Assembly (NCBI GenBank): GCA_013398015.1
Contig: VZRR01010329.1
Location: 937,635-1,001,634 of the forward strand
Direction of reading: 5' to 3'
Length of the DNA stretch: 64,000 nucleotides
Source: Oreocharis arfaki
Lineage: Eukaryota; Chordata; Aves; Passeriformes; Paramythiidae
Shown in pieces: positions 1 to 14,100 of this stretch. Each line of letters opens with the position of its first letter. The first letter of the stretch is position 1. Below the pieces are notes generated by a model, which was not told the DNA's origin, did not search any database, and saw only the letters and a program-made list of their open reading frames with translations. Both the position numbers and the translations under genes were made by a program.

Positions 1-2070
1 TGCCATGGCTGCAGCCGTGGGTGAATAATTGCCTGTCTTCACAGGAGCATGTTCTGGAGCTAAAGTCGAGTGCTTGCTTCCTGATGTATGCCTCATTTGG
101 ATTCTGCCGGCAGCCTAGGGGCTGTATTATTCATGCCTTGACAGATAGCACTCACTAAAAGCATTGGAACAGGGCCAGGTACTGGCAGAGAGATAGTGGA
201 GCATTGCAACTTGCAACCGAGAGTAGCATCTATAATACAAAAAAGAGAAATCCTCATACCTTCCTTTTACTGGTCTCACTTAGATGGAGAATTCATTTGC
301 ATCAAAATAAAATACCCTAAAAATAAATACATTTTTTTCTAAACCACGCTTGAAAGTTTAACACAATTTTCCACGTTTAATTGCAAAGCTGATTTTAATT
401 AGTAAGGCCCTGCATGTGAAAAATGAAGATTCACTTGGGTGAGTGTAACACATTGCAGTGTCTGCTGAATGCTCTAATTAATGTATGGCTGCTGTACAAC
501 AGGGTGCACTGTGGGATATTTATGAAAAATTCTGTGCACGCAGCCAGTCTATCCGTATTTTAGTTCTTGAATCACAAGAATAAATAACTTTTCCCCCTTT
601 ATTCTTTATGAGGCATCATTGTGCATGCCATCACCCTATCCATAAACTTTATGGCATGCCTGTCCTTTTTAGTATTTGTCAACGATATTATAAATCAGAA
701 GCTAGGACATACATATTTTAACATTAATTTGATATCAGAGCATGGCTGCACGCTGTGCAGAACCAGAGGTCCACTGATGCTTTTGTGCTAAAGTCTAACC
801 ACAAAACAGTGAGGTCCTTACTATTGCTTGCTTTCATGATACTCTGAAAAATCCCATAGGATGCCGAAAGTGTAGAGAAATGTATATTCCTTTATCTCTC
901 AGCTGATAGTCAACCTTTATTATGGTGTTTAATAATGATAAAATGATTCACTGGATATTTACCTGAGGAAATACTCTGACACTGTGAAATTTAATTCTAT
1001 TTTATTTAACAGCATATTTGCTAAAGACTTTTAGTCTTTTAGTAAGTCGTGGTAAATACCAAGAATAATATTTTAAATGTATTTTATATGAAGTAATTCA
1101 CCATTCAGGGTTTGTAAAAAAAAATTAATAAATGAAGCTTCATTGCTTTGTTAAATCAAGCTAAAGAGATATAAGTAAGCAAGTAAATAAATAAGTGGAA
1201 GAGTATAGGGATTTTCAAGCAGAACACTGCAAACAATAAATAATTGTGCTGACAGAGAATCTATAATGTATTAGAGGGCTGTATTGGCTGCTGTCTGGAT
1301 TCAGCAATAAATCCTTTGTCTGATTGTTGATTAATGATTAGAAAGGTGCAAAGTTGGGTCTAAACCATCAAGCAGATATACACCAGCAATTGGTGTGAGG
1401 CTCTGCATGCTAGTGGCCACTGTGTAGAGGTGACTACACAAAGGAGCCACAGTTCAGTTTCTGCTACCACCATCTGGATTGGGAGTAGCTGTTTCAGTCA
1501 CAACAAGTTGCAGGACCTGTAAGTAGCAGGAGTACTTGTAAAGGCAGGGGAAAGAAAGTAAATCAGAGGCAGGAACACGGAGACTGTAGACCTAACTCTG
1601 CAGCAGCAGCAAACAGCAGATTTAGGATGTGCTTTCTGCAGTGGGTCCCCTGGCTGTATGTTGCTGAAATGATATGCTCCTTTTCTTTCAAATGGAAGGT
1701 GCGGAGCATCGTTCTCATGCAGCAGTCCACTTGCAGCCATGGGGTTTTCTGTGGATGGATCTGTCTGGAAATGTCCCTATCAGCCACAAAATAAATTGAA
1801 GACCCCACAGAAAGTATGGGAAAGAAAATGAAAAACCAAAACAAAAGAACAAATCATCCAGTAATACTGGGGAGATAATTTCCCCAAAAAGATCACGGAA
1901 GTAGCTATACATATTTTCCCTTTGCCTATGGGAAATTTATTTGGCTGGCCTGGTAGGATTGCTGAGTACATTGTGTTCTCTCAAGAGAGAAATAAATCAT
2001 TTGAGGTTGAATAATTTGTGTTTTTCATTGTGGAAAAGAGGATCTACAGAGTTGATTCACATATGATAGG

Positions 2071-2115
2071 CAAGACATTTCATCTTGGTATGCCTCTGTT
2101 TCCCCATTTGTGAAC
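2071..2115 (+). repeat. Possible MIR SINE fragment
   Basis: A short stretch resembles the conserved central part of MIR, including the block tgcctctgtttccccatttg at 2091-2110. It is too short to be certain and could be coincidence. Confidence 0.35.
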
Positions 2116-4044
2116 AGCAAGCAGATTTTAGGCATCATAGGTGTAAAGACAGAAGCATATATGGGGGATAATTACAAATGTAGTGCCCAAAAGTCTGGCT
2201 CTGATGTTTATCTGGTATTTTAATAAAGATCTGTTGAATGGCCATTGATGTCAGAGAAAGTCTAACTTTACAATTCGGAGCTTTTTTGATCAAAACATTT
2301 TTCTGGATCCTAGAGCAAAATTAACTGCTTTGTAGTGATAAGACAATTTTTCATTTAGAGTCTAGTCTAGTTTCCCAATGTCATAATTTGTGAATTTTTT
2401 CTACCATATTTCTGTAAAAATGTTCATTCTGAGGTTTAAAAAGGTGGAGATATTTTTAAAAATCTGTTTATTAATGTGTATTTTAGTGAAAACGCAGTGG
2501 CAGTTTTAAAACTATAAAACTTAAAACTAAACCAGAAAAGCCACAAGAAATGTTGTGCACTGAATTTAGAGTACTGTGGAGCTGCCTACATCTTTCTTCC
2601 AGCAGTTCTGAGCAGCAGCATAGCTACTGTGTGTTGAAAAATGGCTTGTGCATTGGAACATCCTAAGTTAGAGCTTTAGAGACAGGAGAATTTACTGGTG
2701 AGTACTGGCAGCGGGATGGACAGGGAACCCCATTTTATTCCTTGCTCCAGTGTCCACACAAACACAAATACATGACTTTGAAAAAGTTCTATCTGTAGGT
2801 GGCACCCATGCTATCAGAACAGGGTTGCCCTGCTCTTTTTTCTCCACCTCAGTGAAAACGATCTGAACTCTGCTAGAATCATCAAAAGGGAGGCAGGAGA
2901 AATCATATATGTAATAAATAAATAAAATCATAGTTATCTTTTCTCTCAAATATTCATATTTCATGAGATCAAGCACTCCAGGTATTACCTGAGTTAGCAA
3001 AAGAATATGAAGAAGAATATAAGAAATCAACTCAAATATGAAGGAGGCCTAAAAATACGCCATGAGGTGTCTTTAAAGACTTCTGCTGAGGTTTTTCAAT
3101 AAGTTGAGACAGCCCTTTCAAAGACATCACTTCTTATTAGTGCTTGATATGAAGTACTGCTTCTAGTGGTGTCAGCTCAGGACACGGAAAAGAGACGTAG
3201 TCTTGAGCCTCTTTGGTGGCAATAATAAATCTAAATAAATACATCCACAGAATTAAAAGTGCCCAGGCGATAGATAGCTCCTGAAGACATCCTCAGCACT
3301 CTGCAGCCTAGGACACTGTAAATGGTGATAACTTTAACCAGGTGACTGGACCTACAAAGGTAGTTTTCTTGGCTACTCACCTGCATCACCTTCCCAAGAA
3401 AATCTCAAAGCTTACTGGTGACATGAAAAGGGATTGGAAAGAACCTAATGTCCTTTCGTTATTTGCAAGAAATAGCAGTGTCATGCTGTAAGTATCCATG
3501 GAAGAGTGGAGAAGGGGTTTAATGCCTAAGAGGAAATATTCCTGTGACTGAAGTTAGCGCTGTGTCTCAAATCCGTGAATTATGATAAAATTTGTAATAC
3601 TATGAAGTATACTGAGATAGGACAGGATATGATTTGCTTTAAATGCCAGTAACAGTCATTTAAAGAAAAGGTTTTTTGCCTTCAGTTCCCTGGGACTGGG
3701 ACAGATTTCTCTACCATCAATATTCAAAGTAGTGAGCAGGCCACTGAATTGGATGCACAAGTAGTGGATGCATGCTTTCTGTTCAGCTGATTCTTGTGGA
3801 AGAAATTCACCAAGGAGATGCACCCGCTGCTGTTTTTCATCCTGCTAATGTCTCCAGGAGAAAATCTTACCTATACTTTGTGAACGGGGAATGAGTGTAG
3901 AGAAAAAAATGCTAGAGCTAAAAGCTGGCATGCATTCAACTTCTGCCTTAAGTCCAAAGGGACTCATAAATGCTCTCTTGTTTTCTGTCCAATTCTGAAC
4001 TCACAGTAGAGCTGTACTTTTACTATTAAGCTTGTCCAAATTGA

Positions 4045-4450
4045 GAGTCACAGAATTATTAAGGTTGGAGGAAGAACTTTGAGATCATAGAGTACAACCA
4101 TTAACCCAGCAATGTCCAGCCCATCACTAAGCCACGTCCCCAGGTGCCACATCTACATGTCTTTTAAATACCCATAGGGATGGTGACTCACACACCTCCC
4201 TGGGCAGGCTGTTCCAATGTTTGATAATCCTTTCACAGAAGAATTTTTTCCCAATACCAAACCTTAAACTCCCCTGGCACAATTTAAAGCTGTTCCCTCT
4301 CATCCTATCACTTGTTTCTTAGGAGAAGACACCAACTCCCACCTGCCTACAACCTCCTTTCAGGTAGTTGTAGAGACCAAAAAGGTCTCCCTTCAGCCTG
4401 CTTCTCTCCAACAATCCCAGTTCTCTCAGCAGATCCCCATCAGACCTGTG
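4045..4450 (-). repeat. CR1 LINE 3' fragment, reverse orientation
   Basis: About 400 bp match the 3' region of avian CR1 in reverse complement. It begins with the tail-end signature (gtcacagaattattaaggtt at 4047), passes the cluster corresponding to 'tccctgggcaggctgttcca' at 4198, and ends in the 'tctctccaacaatcccagtt' block. CR1 copies are normally 5'-truncated like this. The numerous mismatches suggest an old insertion. Confidence 0.85.
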
Positions 4451-7400
4451 AAAACACTTATTTGGGTACCTTGATGCCATACTAAGTACATAGCATAGAT
4501 AGTGTATCTTTAATCTCTCATCTGCTTATTTCAGTGTAGCAAGTGCTTCTGAAAGTCCCCCAGTTTATGATCCATACAAACATTCCACTCTCCCACTGCT
4601 TTCTTTGTCAATAGGATTAGGACTCCATCTGGAGTTGGTTGGAGATGGTTTCTCCCATCTTCTGGGAACTTGAATTCTGTACTACAAAGAAGTTGTCAGG
4701 ATGCTTGCATTCTTTTTTCTTCATCTGTATTCAAAAGGAGAGGGAGTGATGCAGTTTTGTAACTTGGAACAGTGAATTGGAGATGGAAGAACTGCATTTT
4801 CAGTCCCAGCATTAGCACTTCGTATAGGAGACAGTCATTTTAGAGAGGAATTGAATGAATCCTTTACTGGTAGTAAAGTACTGGTAGTAAAGAAGGCTTA
4901 AATGTTTTGTTTTGCATGAAGTATTAGAGAAGTGGGCACTCTCAATCTAGATTGTTATGAAATCTCAGGAGCAAGCAGTCTCCTGAGAGGTGTAAAATGA
5001 AGCTTCAGTTACCCCTGGCAAAAGAGGATATTAAACACAAATTGCTCACACATTTCTATGTGTTCTAGATTAGATAATGGCTAAGGCTGGAGTTGTGATT
5101 TCTCCCCTGACCATCTCCAAGTCAAAAGACTGAGTTAATCTCTGTTTCTGTGAGGAAAAAAAAAAAGAAGGCTTAAAGTGATTAATTCCAGGAGTGAAAA
5201 TCCCCCACTACAGAAAATACCTTCCACCAGCCCGGACTACAGTGTCTAAATTCTGCTGTGTGTTAAGGGCCTACATGTCCCTAGGTATTAGAAGAGGAGC
5301 AAACATACCTCACTTGGATGTCAGAATTTCACTGTGCAGCTATGCATAGAAACAGAGCTGTAATGCTTTTGCTCCCTTTGCAAACCAGGAGTTCGTGACT
5401 CTGCTACCACACAAGAAATTTACATCCCTGACAGAAGTTGAGTCACACCTCTGAGTTCTACTCCAGTGCCTCTTGCTTTAGACTATCCTTTTTATATCAA
5501 AAGTTCATTTTTAGAAAAATTACCAAATATTTTCTTGTTATATAGTATGTGCAAGGACAATAAGAAAAATGTACTAGAATTGCTTACATTTAATGAATAT
5601 CTTGCTTGGACCTGGCTTCTTCTAGAATGATCAATGAGGATTAATGGTTTGTTGGTTCATAGTAACCATATGTACCACTTCAGGAGAAGGGGACAAGCAA
5701 ACTGTCATCTCAAACAAGAGGATATATCATACATCATGACATATGTGATTGATTATCTCTGACATGAGTCTTCTAGATGTTTGTGTGTCAGTAGCTACCA
5801 CACAAAAAATCCCTGGTTTTGAAACTTATTTCTCGTAAAATTCTCTGTATATCTCATATTTTGTGAAAGGAAGTAGAAGATACAAAGCCCCAGTGAGATG
5901 GATGGTTGAGTGCAACCAATTTACTAGGGTAACTGTATTTTGTGCTACTAAAGCTTTTTCAACCGTTAATTTTAAAACATTCCAGAAATGTAACTCAGTA
6001 GCCTCAGTCCATTTTGCAGTGTTAAGTACTTGATTTCAAATGACACCGAAGGTCAGATTGCTTAAAATGTTGTAATATATTTATAACACCACATTGACTC
6101 ACAAGACTGGTTGTGGCAACTTTTTACCAGCATGCATTTATGGGGCACAGGAGTTTGGGATGGAAAGAAAAAAAAAATAGATTGTTTTTCTGTCTGAAAG
6201 TGTAGGAATGATTGTGACAGAATGTAATTGCATGACTTTATTTTGATTGGGGCTTTGGAATTAACATTTTTAGTTCTTAAAACACATACACTTAGGTCTT
6301 ATATTTAATTCCACGTGACATAAGTAATTACTAGCTTTACAGTTCTTCTGTCCCTTCTACAAACAAAATTTGTTTCAGTGCTTCTGGCAAGGCAAGTGTA
6401 CTACTTTCTGAGTTGTAGTACTGTCTCTACAACATCTAGGTGTTCCTTGGAAATACCGACATTCTCAGAATTGACATGGCCTGGCTTTGCTTGGCTTATG
6501 AGACCTAAAGAGATCACAGAGAAGGACAGACTCAGAAACTGAGTCAGAGTTATTAAACAAATACCATTTTAGAAAGAATGCAAATAAATTCTGACTGCTG
6601 TGTTAACTTCAAACCTTAGCAGTCAAGCGTGCTGCTTCCAGTTATGTTATTAAAAGGATGTAGGAGGAAGGACTGAACAGTTAAAATGGCATTGACTAAA
6701 AGAGGAACCACTTATTTAAAATGTCAGCATTTCATCAAAACTATAAAACAGAGAAAACACTTAGCTTTTTCTGTCTACTATAATTGTTGATTTTTCTTTA
6801 AAAATTACAGCAGTCAGTCAGATTTAGAAACCAGTCTAGTGGACAGCTCCATAGAACCACAACAGAACTTGCATGGTTAGTTTAGATTGGTTAGAAGCAA
6901 TTTTTTTTTGTATTTTTTAGGTATACTGTGGGTTAAACTGATCTCTTCTGTAAGCAAGAATTGAATTTCCTTCCTCTTATACCAGGGCACTTTGTAATGA
7001 TGTTGCTTTAGAACTCTGTGAAAAACCACAAACTCACAGAAAGACAAAAGTTTATTGGCTGGTCTGAGAAAGAAAGATAATGAGATTATACTAACATCCC
7101 TATTTTTTAAACAAAAATGAAATTTAGAATCATCTGGTGAAGAGTCAAGAACTATTTACCTACTGACTACATTGCAATATAGCTTTGCATTATATCAGAT
7201 AATTTGAAGTGACATCATACCTATGCAGCTTTTCATCCCGACCTTCAAAACCTTCCAGGTATTTTCAACACAAAATGTCATCTTGCATCTGGCCCACTCT
7301 CTGTTTAGTACGTTTACCAGTCAGTTAGAGATGAGACATCAGTTTCCAACCATTATATTTCTACATATGGGATTTTCACAAGAAGCATTTCACAACATAT

Positions 7401-8026
7401 AAATCAGAAAAGAAGCACAAAATTCTTGAGCACAACTACAAGTAGACCTTTGGTACTGAAGTTGAAGACAAGGATCCACAAAATTACCAAGTCTGTAGTT
7501 GACCAAACTTGTAACAGAAAACCTATTTGTGTATTTCTAGAAGTGCTTCCAGCATAGCTAATCTGGGCTGCTCAGGGCTTTCTACCTGCCAGAATGTTTT
7601 AGATTTGCAGGCTGCAGGTACCAGCATCCTCTGATCCAGAAGGCACTGCAGGTATTCTCTGCTCACACTAATACTCAGGCACCTCCTTTCTAATAGACAG
7701 CATAGCAGTCACACCCCTTTCACTGAAAAGATTTGTGGTGGTTGTGCATCCTAGACCAGCAGTGTGACTTAGGAAACAGCATACTGCTTTGGTTTTTCCA
7801 CCAGCCTGAAGGAGTGCAAACATCATGTTAATACTCAAGCCAGAGGCATACCAAAATGATGACAGGTGAAGACTGGCAAGGATCCTTCTGTCCCGGCTAT
7901 TGAAGTCAGGCCTTTGAACAGAAGGAAGTGTGAGGTTTCTTACAGAGAACAAAGAAAGACGAGTTAGTCTGATGGTTAAAGGACTGCTCTAGAGGAGCAG
8001 ATTTGGAGCCATAAAAAGTTGTTTGG

Positions 8027-8107
8027 GTAAAAACAAACAAACAAACAAAGAAAAAAAACCACGAAAAGAACCCCCCTCAAAAAAAAAAAAAAAAACCGAA
8101 CAAAAAA
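8027..8107. repeat. (CAAA)n / poly-A simple repeat
   Basis: A-rich low-complexity tract with several caaa units followed by a run of about 17 A. An open frame across it (8023-8280, Lys-rich) is a by-product of the repeat. Confidence 0.8.
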
Positions 8108-11100
8108 GGGTGTTCTATTTGCTTGACAATTTTTTCAACCTTGTTAAAATTGTTGAATTGTTGTTAAAAAGAAAAAAGTCAGATAACAGTACCATACCAC
8201 CTGTATCAAAAGAGAAGACATCCATACTACTAGGCATGACTTTTGTACCTGCATCAGAAAGTGTCTTTTTTGGATTATGAGTCATATTTTCAAGATTATG
8301 CCTAAGTCAGACTTACAAGTAGGTGCAGACATCAAGAAGAGAAAAGTGATTTTAGAAGCATTCTTTTCATAATACTTCATATTTCTTAGCATGGATATAG
8401 CACATGCTTACTCTTGTGACTCCCAGGCTTATATATCTACATATTATCAGTGGGGAATTTATTATATAAGGAACTTAGTCAGCTAAACTGAAGTCCTTTA
8501 AAGTTATGTGTGATGACATCTGATGTTGACACAACTATTATCGTGATAAATCCCCAAATATAAAAGGAACACTTCTAAAAGTAATTAACACATTGCTAGC
8601 CTACTTTCAGTGAGATGTGTTAAGCATTGAATACCTCACACTATTAAAAAACATTAAGTAACCTTTGAAGTAGCACACACTCTCTAAAAAATTGGTTTTT
8701 ATCTTTTAAAACTAAAGAATCTTTTCCCCCTCTTGCCATCTTCTTGTTACACATTTCTACTTCCAGTCATTTCTCAATTTTACTCTTTGGTCCTTGGACA
8801 AAACATAATTCTGGACCTTCTGCTATTCAGTCTTGATACTTTCCTGTCCATCCTTAAAACTGAGCAGCTGAGATTCAGAGGGATAACTGCCACATTTCTC
8901 TTTAAAATCTAGCCATAGGAGGTATATTGGCAGCAGATTTTCAATGGAAACAGCCATTTCCACCCACAGCCCAGCTGCCACATTTAAACCATGCTGTGTG
9001 GGGCTTCCACTCTCTTGGGAGGCTATTTTCATTTTCCTTCAGAGATTCTTCTACAGTCTAATGGAACTCACTGTCAGCTATAAAAAGCAACATTATATGC
9101 CATAGTATTTTTTTTAATTGTGATATGCCTCAAGTTGAAGCCTTCTTATTCTGGGCTGGAATGTGATGGAATTCAGTTCGACTTCTTTGTTTGGGTTTTT
9201 TTTACCTGAACAGACATCCTTCCTTTCATCAGATATATCAAAAAAGGCCAGATTAAGGCAAAGCCATTTAGACATCTGGTTTTTAAAGTCATGTGATTAG
9301 CCTAGGAGGTAAGCTTTCATTTTTAGACTAGAGTATTTCGAATTCTCCTAATAATGAAAAATAAAACCTGAAAAAATATCAACTGAACATGAGATACAGA
9401 TTTGTCCTTTGAGTCTGCCAACAGCTCGAACCAATTTCTTTATGTTTGGTAAGCTTGTAACTTAGTGGAAATACTACCTGCAAGACTCCCTAATACTACA
9501 GCAAAGCAACTTCTGTGTGCTGTAGAAGGATACTAGTTCAGTAGATTATTATCACAACCAAATATATGCCTTTCAGGGTGTAAGTCATGGCAGGGGGGCA
9601 GAGGCTCTCAATCCTTTAGCAACCAGAATTTAGAATATTTCACACTTGAATGACTCCTAACCACCCGTGCAAGACACAGAGCAGTATCCTGTGGCTTAAG
9701 CTGGAGGTGAGACTCTGGTACATAAGCACTGAAGTGTTTGAGCTTGTATCACTTTGCTTTTGTCATTTTTTTTCCTGTAATTTCAGATGTTTACTGATGA
9801 CAGTCTTGTATTAGAAGGCTGCTCCACACTATTATTCCTGTCCATTGGTTATATTCTGTAGCTGTTAACTTTTTTGATCAAGTAAGACTCTTATTGCTAT
9901 AGTTACAGGAAAATTGTTGTATCATATTTCTTAATTCTGAGCCATATGTCTTGCTTAGTTAAAATTAAGTTGGGAGTCAGTGCTATTGTGTGTCTATGCA
10001 GCAATGATGAGAAGAGTATTTATGATAGGAATCAGTAGCTGATAGTGTCACTACAGTAGCCCTACATTATAGAGGTGATAAAATGACAGCATACTCTATT
10101 ACTCAATACTTAAGTATGTGCTAGAATGATAGTTTGACTTATTGTGTTCTTATTAAATATGATCCATCAAGTCTATGTCTAAGGGGGTTGATTCTACTAA
10201 TAGGTATCTAGCCATGTTTTTAAATGATGGACAGTATAACTACATGAACTACCTTTGATTTCCAGCAGTTTATTTCACTTGGTTTTTGAATGCTTGAACT
10301 TAGCATGTTGAATTGCTTAAAGGAAATCACATTTAAAATACCGGAATAGAAAGATTTCATATCACGTTCAAGGCTCAAACATTTTGACTGTGCAAAAATC
10401 TTTTGCAACGGATAGATAGATACACTCTTGTGGCATATTCTGAGCCTTTCAAATTGGTGATGATTGATTGTGAACTTTTCCATTTTATGATACGATATTA
10501 TAATGAAAAATAAATAAATTGGAATTTCTCCTTCCCTCTACCTGTAAGGAAAGTTGTCATTACCACTGAGGCTGAAAACACAGGATACACACAAATCTGG
10601 ACACCTTGACAGCTCTAGATGATGCTTTTGTTCAACTCAATGTAGCCAACATCATTTTCATCTCTATATAGAAAAATAGAAGGTTTTCTTTCCCAAAGTT
10701 TTTCTTCAAGTTTAGATATTTTTTTAAATAAAGGCAGACCTCAGGATTTTGATTTAGTTCAGAAGTCAGTGTTCTTTGAGTTAGTGCAGAAGTGCTCACT
10801 GGCTTTGCATGTTCCCATTTTTATGTGTCTGGGTCACATCTAAATCAACATCAAAGTGTGCAGGATCAATAGCCACTTGGCAAAACTTGATTATATGCAT
10901 TTCATCTAATGAATCATTGATTCATTAAACCTGTGCTCTTTGCACTATCCTGCACTCGTTGATCAGCCCCACTATTCAAGGATCTGGCAACAAGACATCA
11001 TCAATTGTGTTGTCTGGCGCTTGAACACACAGTTAAGTTGGGTATTTGCCATCCTAAGATTAGAAACTCCAGCATTTGTCTGACTTTGGAACATACAGGT

Positions 11101-14100
11101 AGTCTTGAAAAGATTGTGAAGCTGTAGGGAGGAGAATTATTCATGTTATGTGATACAACAGCTGCAGAAAGGAAAGAAACAGGTTTTTGGGTTTCTCATT
11201 AGGAAAGTATTATGGTACGTGGTTTTACATTCTGTTAGGTACTGTCTTTGTTGAATCTGGACAGAACTAAAAAGAAAAAGAAGAGAGAGAAAAACTCTTG
11301 GACTTGTCTCACTTTTAGCAGATTCCTAAGTGGCAGAAATGCAAGTTAATCACCAGCACCTCCCTTTATTGTCACTTGGCAAAGTGTCTTAAGAAAGGTA
11401 AGATGAATGGCCTCCCAGGAGGTTCCTGTTTTCTGCCTTGACTTATGAAGGGAGCTTAGCATGACATGTGTAGACTTTTAGAAGCCATGGGTAGGTGAGA
11501 GATGAACCCCATCAATGACATTATAAGTCATGAGGCAATTAGATATTATATTGATTTATTTATATAAATACTTCTGAATAATCTACAACTGCAAGGCATG
11601 TACTCTGCTAACCTATGCTGCCACGTAAGTTTTTAGTCTCATGATGTGTTACATATATTTTTTATATCGTGCTTTAAATGAGCTCTCCGTGGCTCAGAGT
11701 TTTCCCGTGTATTTGTACAACACTTAGAAATACATTGCTGTGCTTCATTTTTCTTCACTGAACAGCTATTGAATTCAAGCAATTAAATAAACTTGTTTGA
11801 ACGGGTTAGTTACTGCAAAACATAGTTTCCTTTTAGTTGTCATGTCCCAAGAGCAGAGGCTTTGGTGGTGGGTGAAATGATCTCGCCAGCCAGAGGGCAG
11901 GTCAGTTTGTCAGTGATCCTCACAGGGTTCAGTTCCACCAGTTTGGAGTCTCAGTGAATTGGGGTGGGGAGATGCTTCACATGGAGATGTATAAGGACCA
12001 ATGAAATAAAAGACTCCTGCTTTAACTTAATTTACTGTGACTGTATTAACTACATCAAAGCTATTCTACTTTATTTTGTTTGAAAACACGTATTTCAATA
12101 TATAAATTTCTAAAAGAAAAATACTTGAGTTTTGAGCTCCATCATTTACTTCTAGCACATCATTCTATCTCGTATTATTTGTTACTTCTAACTCCTTTTG
12201 GCAGTGCTGGTTTTTAGACCCTAGTTTTTCTTTAAGTTTCATTTAATTAAATATTGCTATACATGGGTAGATCTGTGGTATATTCATGGCTATCAGTATG
12301 TTTAAAAAGGCTCTGAGGTGCAGAAGGGTAGAGTTGGCTTTTAAAACTCGGTGAAGAAAGTATCACATCCTTTTCCTCTTCCTTTTGAGATTCAGCATGC
12401 TTCTGGGCACTTCTGTAGTTTTTCTTACTGTCCTGTAATGTGGAAGAGTAAATATTTGCAAATCCCGAAGGAAAAGTGGTTTGAATGTTCTACATTTCAC
12501 TCATTCCTGTCACTGTAGCTTGTTCCCATCAAGGTAAATTAATAGTTTTCACTGAACCGAGTTACGATTGTATACATACCTAAACTGAAAAATCAACAAA
12601 GTTCCATTTGGTACAAATAAATGAAGTAAAGATGGTGTGTTTTGATACTGCACATGTAAAAGCACTTCTTGCTTATAAGAATCTAATTATTTAATCAGAG
12701 GCAGAAACTTATGAGAAAGCCTGAAATACCAAAGAAGTGTAGAGATGAGTTTACTGTATTTTAAAAGATATTTGTTAATTTAAATTATAATTTAAATAGA
12801 TAAAAGCATATTAATTTGGGCACTCTTTAACAAAAAGATTTAAGCATGTGAAACATGAACAAGAACTCAGATTTTCCAAAGCACTCACTCTGGATTAGTG
12901 CCCTAACTCCAGCTGAGAGGATGGGGGTTACAGCAGTCATTCTGTAAGTGGACTTAGATGCTATGGTGCTTGGCAGTGCGATGGTTGCAAGAAGCATGCC
13001 TGTTTCTGGAACAGTATTCAAGGCTCTGGCTCAGTAGCCAGCAGGCTCCTGAAAAGCATATTTGAGCAAGCCAGTCTTCTAGATTGGGATTCATAGCACA
13101 TAGGATGCTAGCACAGAGAATTTTAATCCATCTGGTTGGAAGCACCAAAACCAGAGTGTCCCATCTCCATCTTCTAGGCTGCAATTAGCCATCTCTAAAA
13201 TAAAAGCCCCAAAACTCCGTATCTTGCTTGAACTTTGACCTGTTGCTTTTCCCATTTTCTGTTCCATAGCTTAGTGATTGGACTTTAGCTTTCATAGCCT
13301 GGGAAGGTTTGACTCAACACCTCCTATATTCCAGAAGAGTATGGAGTCATTATGTAGAACTTTTGTGGGGTAGAAAAGATTCTTGACCAGTGTGGCTTAG
13401 AGAAGTAATTTGTAATTTTCCACATGAAGTTTGACTTTACCACACTGCAATTAGCACTGTCCACTGCTGCTCATTCCTGTAGCAATTTGGCATACTTTAG
13501 GCAGTGTTCAAATATGGATGGAAAATCATCTTCAGCTGAAGGAGTTTATTCTTGCAATTGAGTAGGCAAATCACTTGGCTGGAGTTAATCTATTTTTCTG
13601 AATTTATTATCATTCTTTCATTCCTATCAATTCATTGATCCAACTTCACTAGCAGAGCTACTGTCTCTTCTTTATAATAATGCATAGTCTGCTGGGAAGG
13701 GCAACCTACTAGAGTGCAGGAAATTCAAGCTGTAGGATTTTCTGGAATCTAAATATTTATTTTCTGGTCAGCTTCTATCAGTTGATAGTATCAGCCCATT
13801 CAAGATAATAGTCACTGCCTTGAAAGTGATTTGAAACGTTGCAGTGTTATGCAAATTAATTAGATTTGCTCATTCTTAAAAGGCTGGATTTGTTAGAGGA
13901 CTTATGTGATAAATGCCTGTTTTCTCAATACTCTAAAATTCTTTATCTGGAAGTCTGGACTTGGAAGTTATCTAGTTCAAACCAAAAATAATACTTAACA
14001 ATATCCTGTGGGACAAGTATAGATGCCTTGGGAACTTTCTGCCTGAAGCCTTAAGCAAAAGTTTGCTTCCAAGCATATTATTCCTGATTTGCTATCTTAA

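Noticed and set aside
8023..8280. Lys-rich 85-codon frame
   Set aside because: Produced by the CAAA/poly-A repeat at its start.
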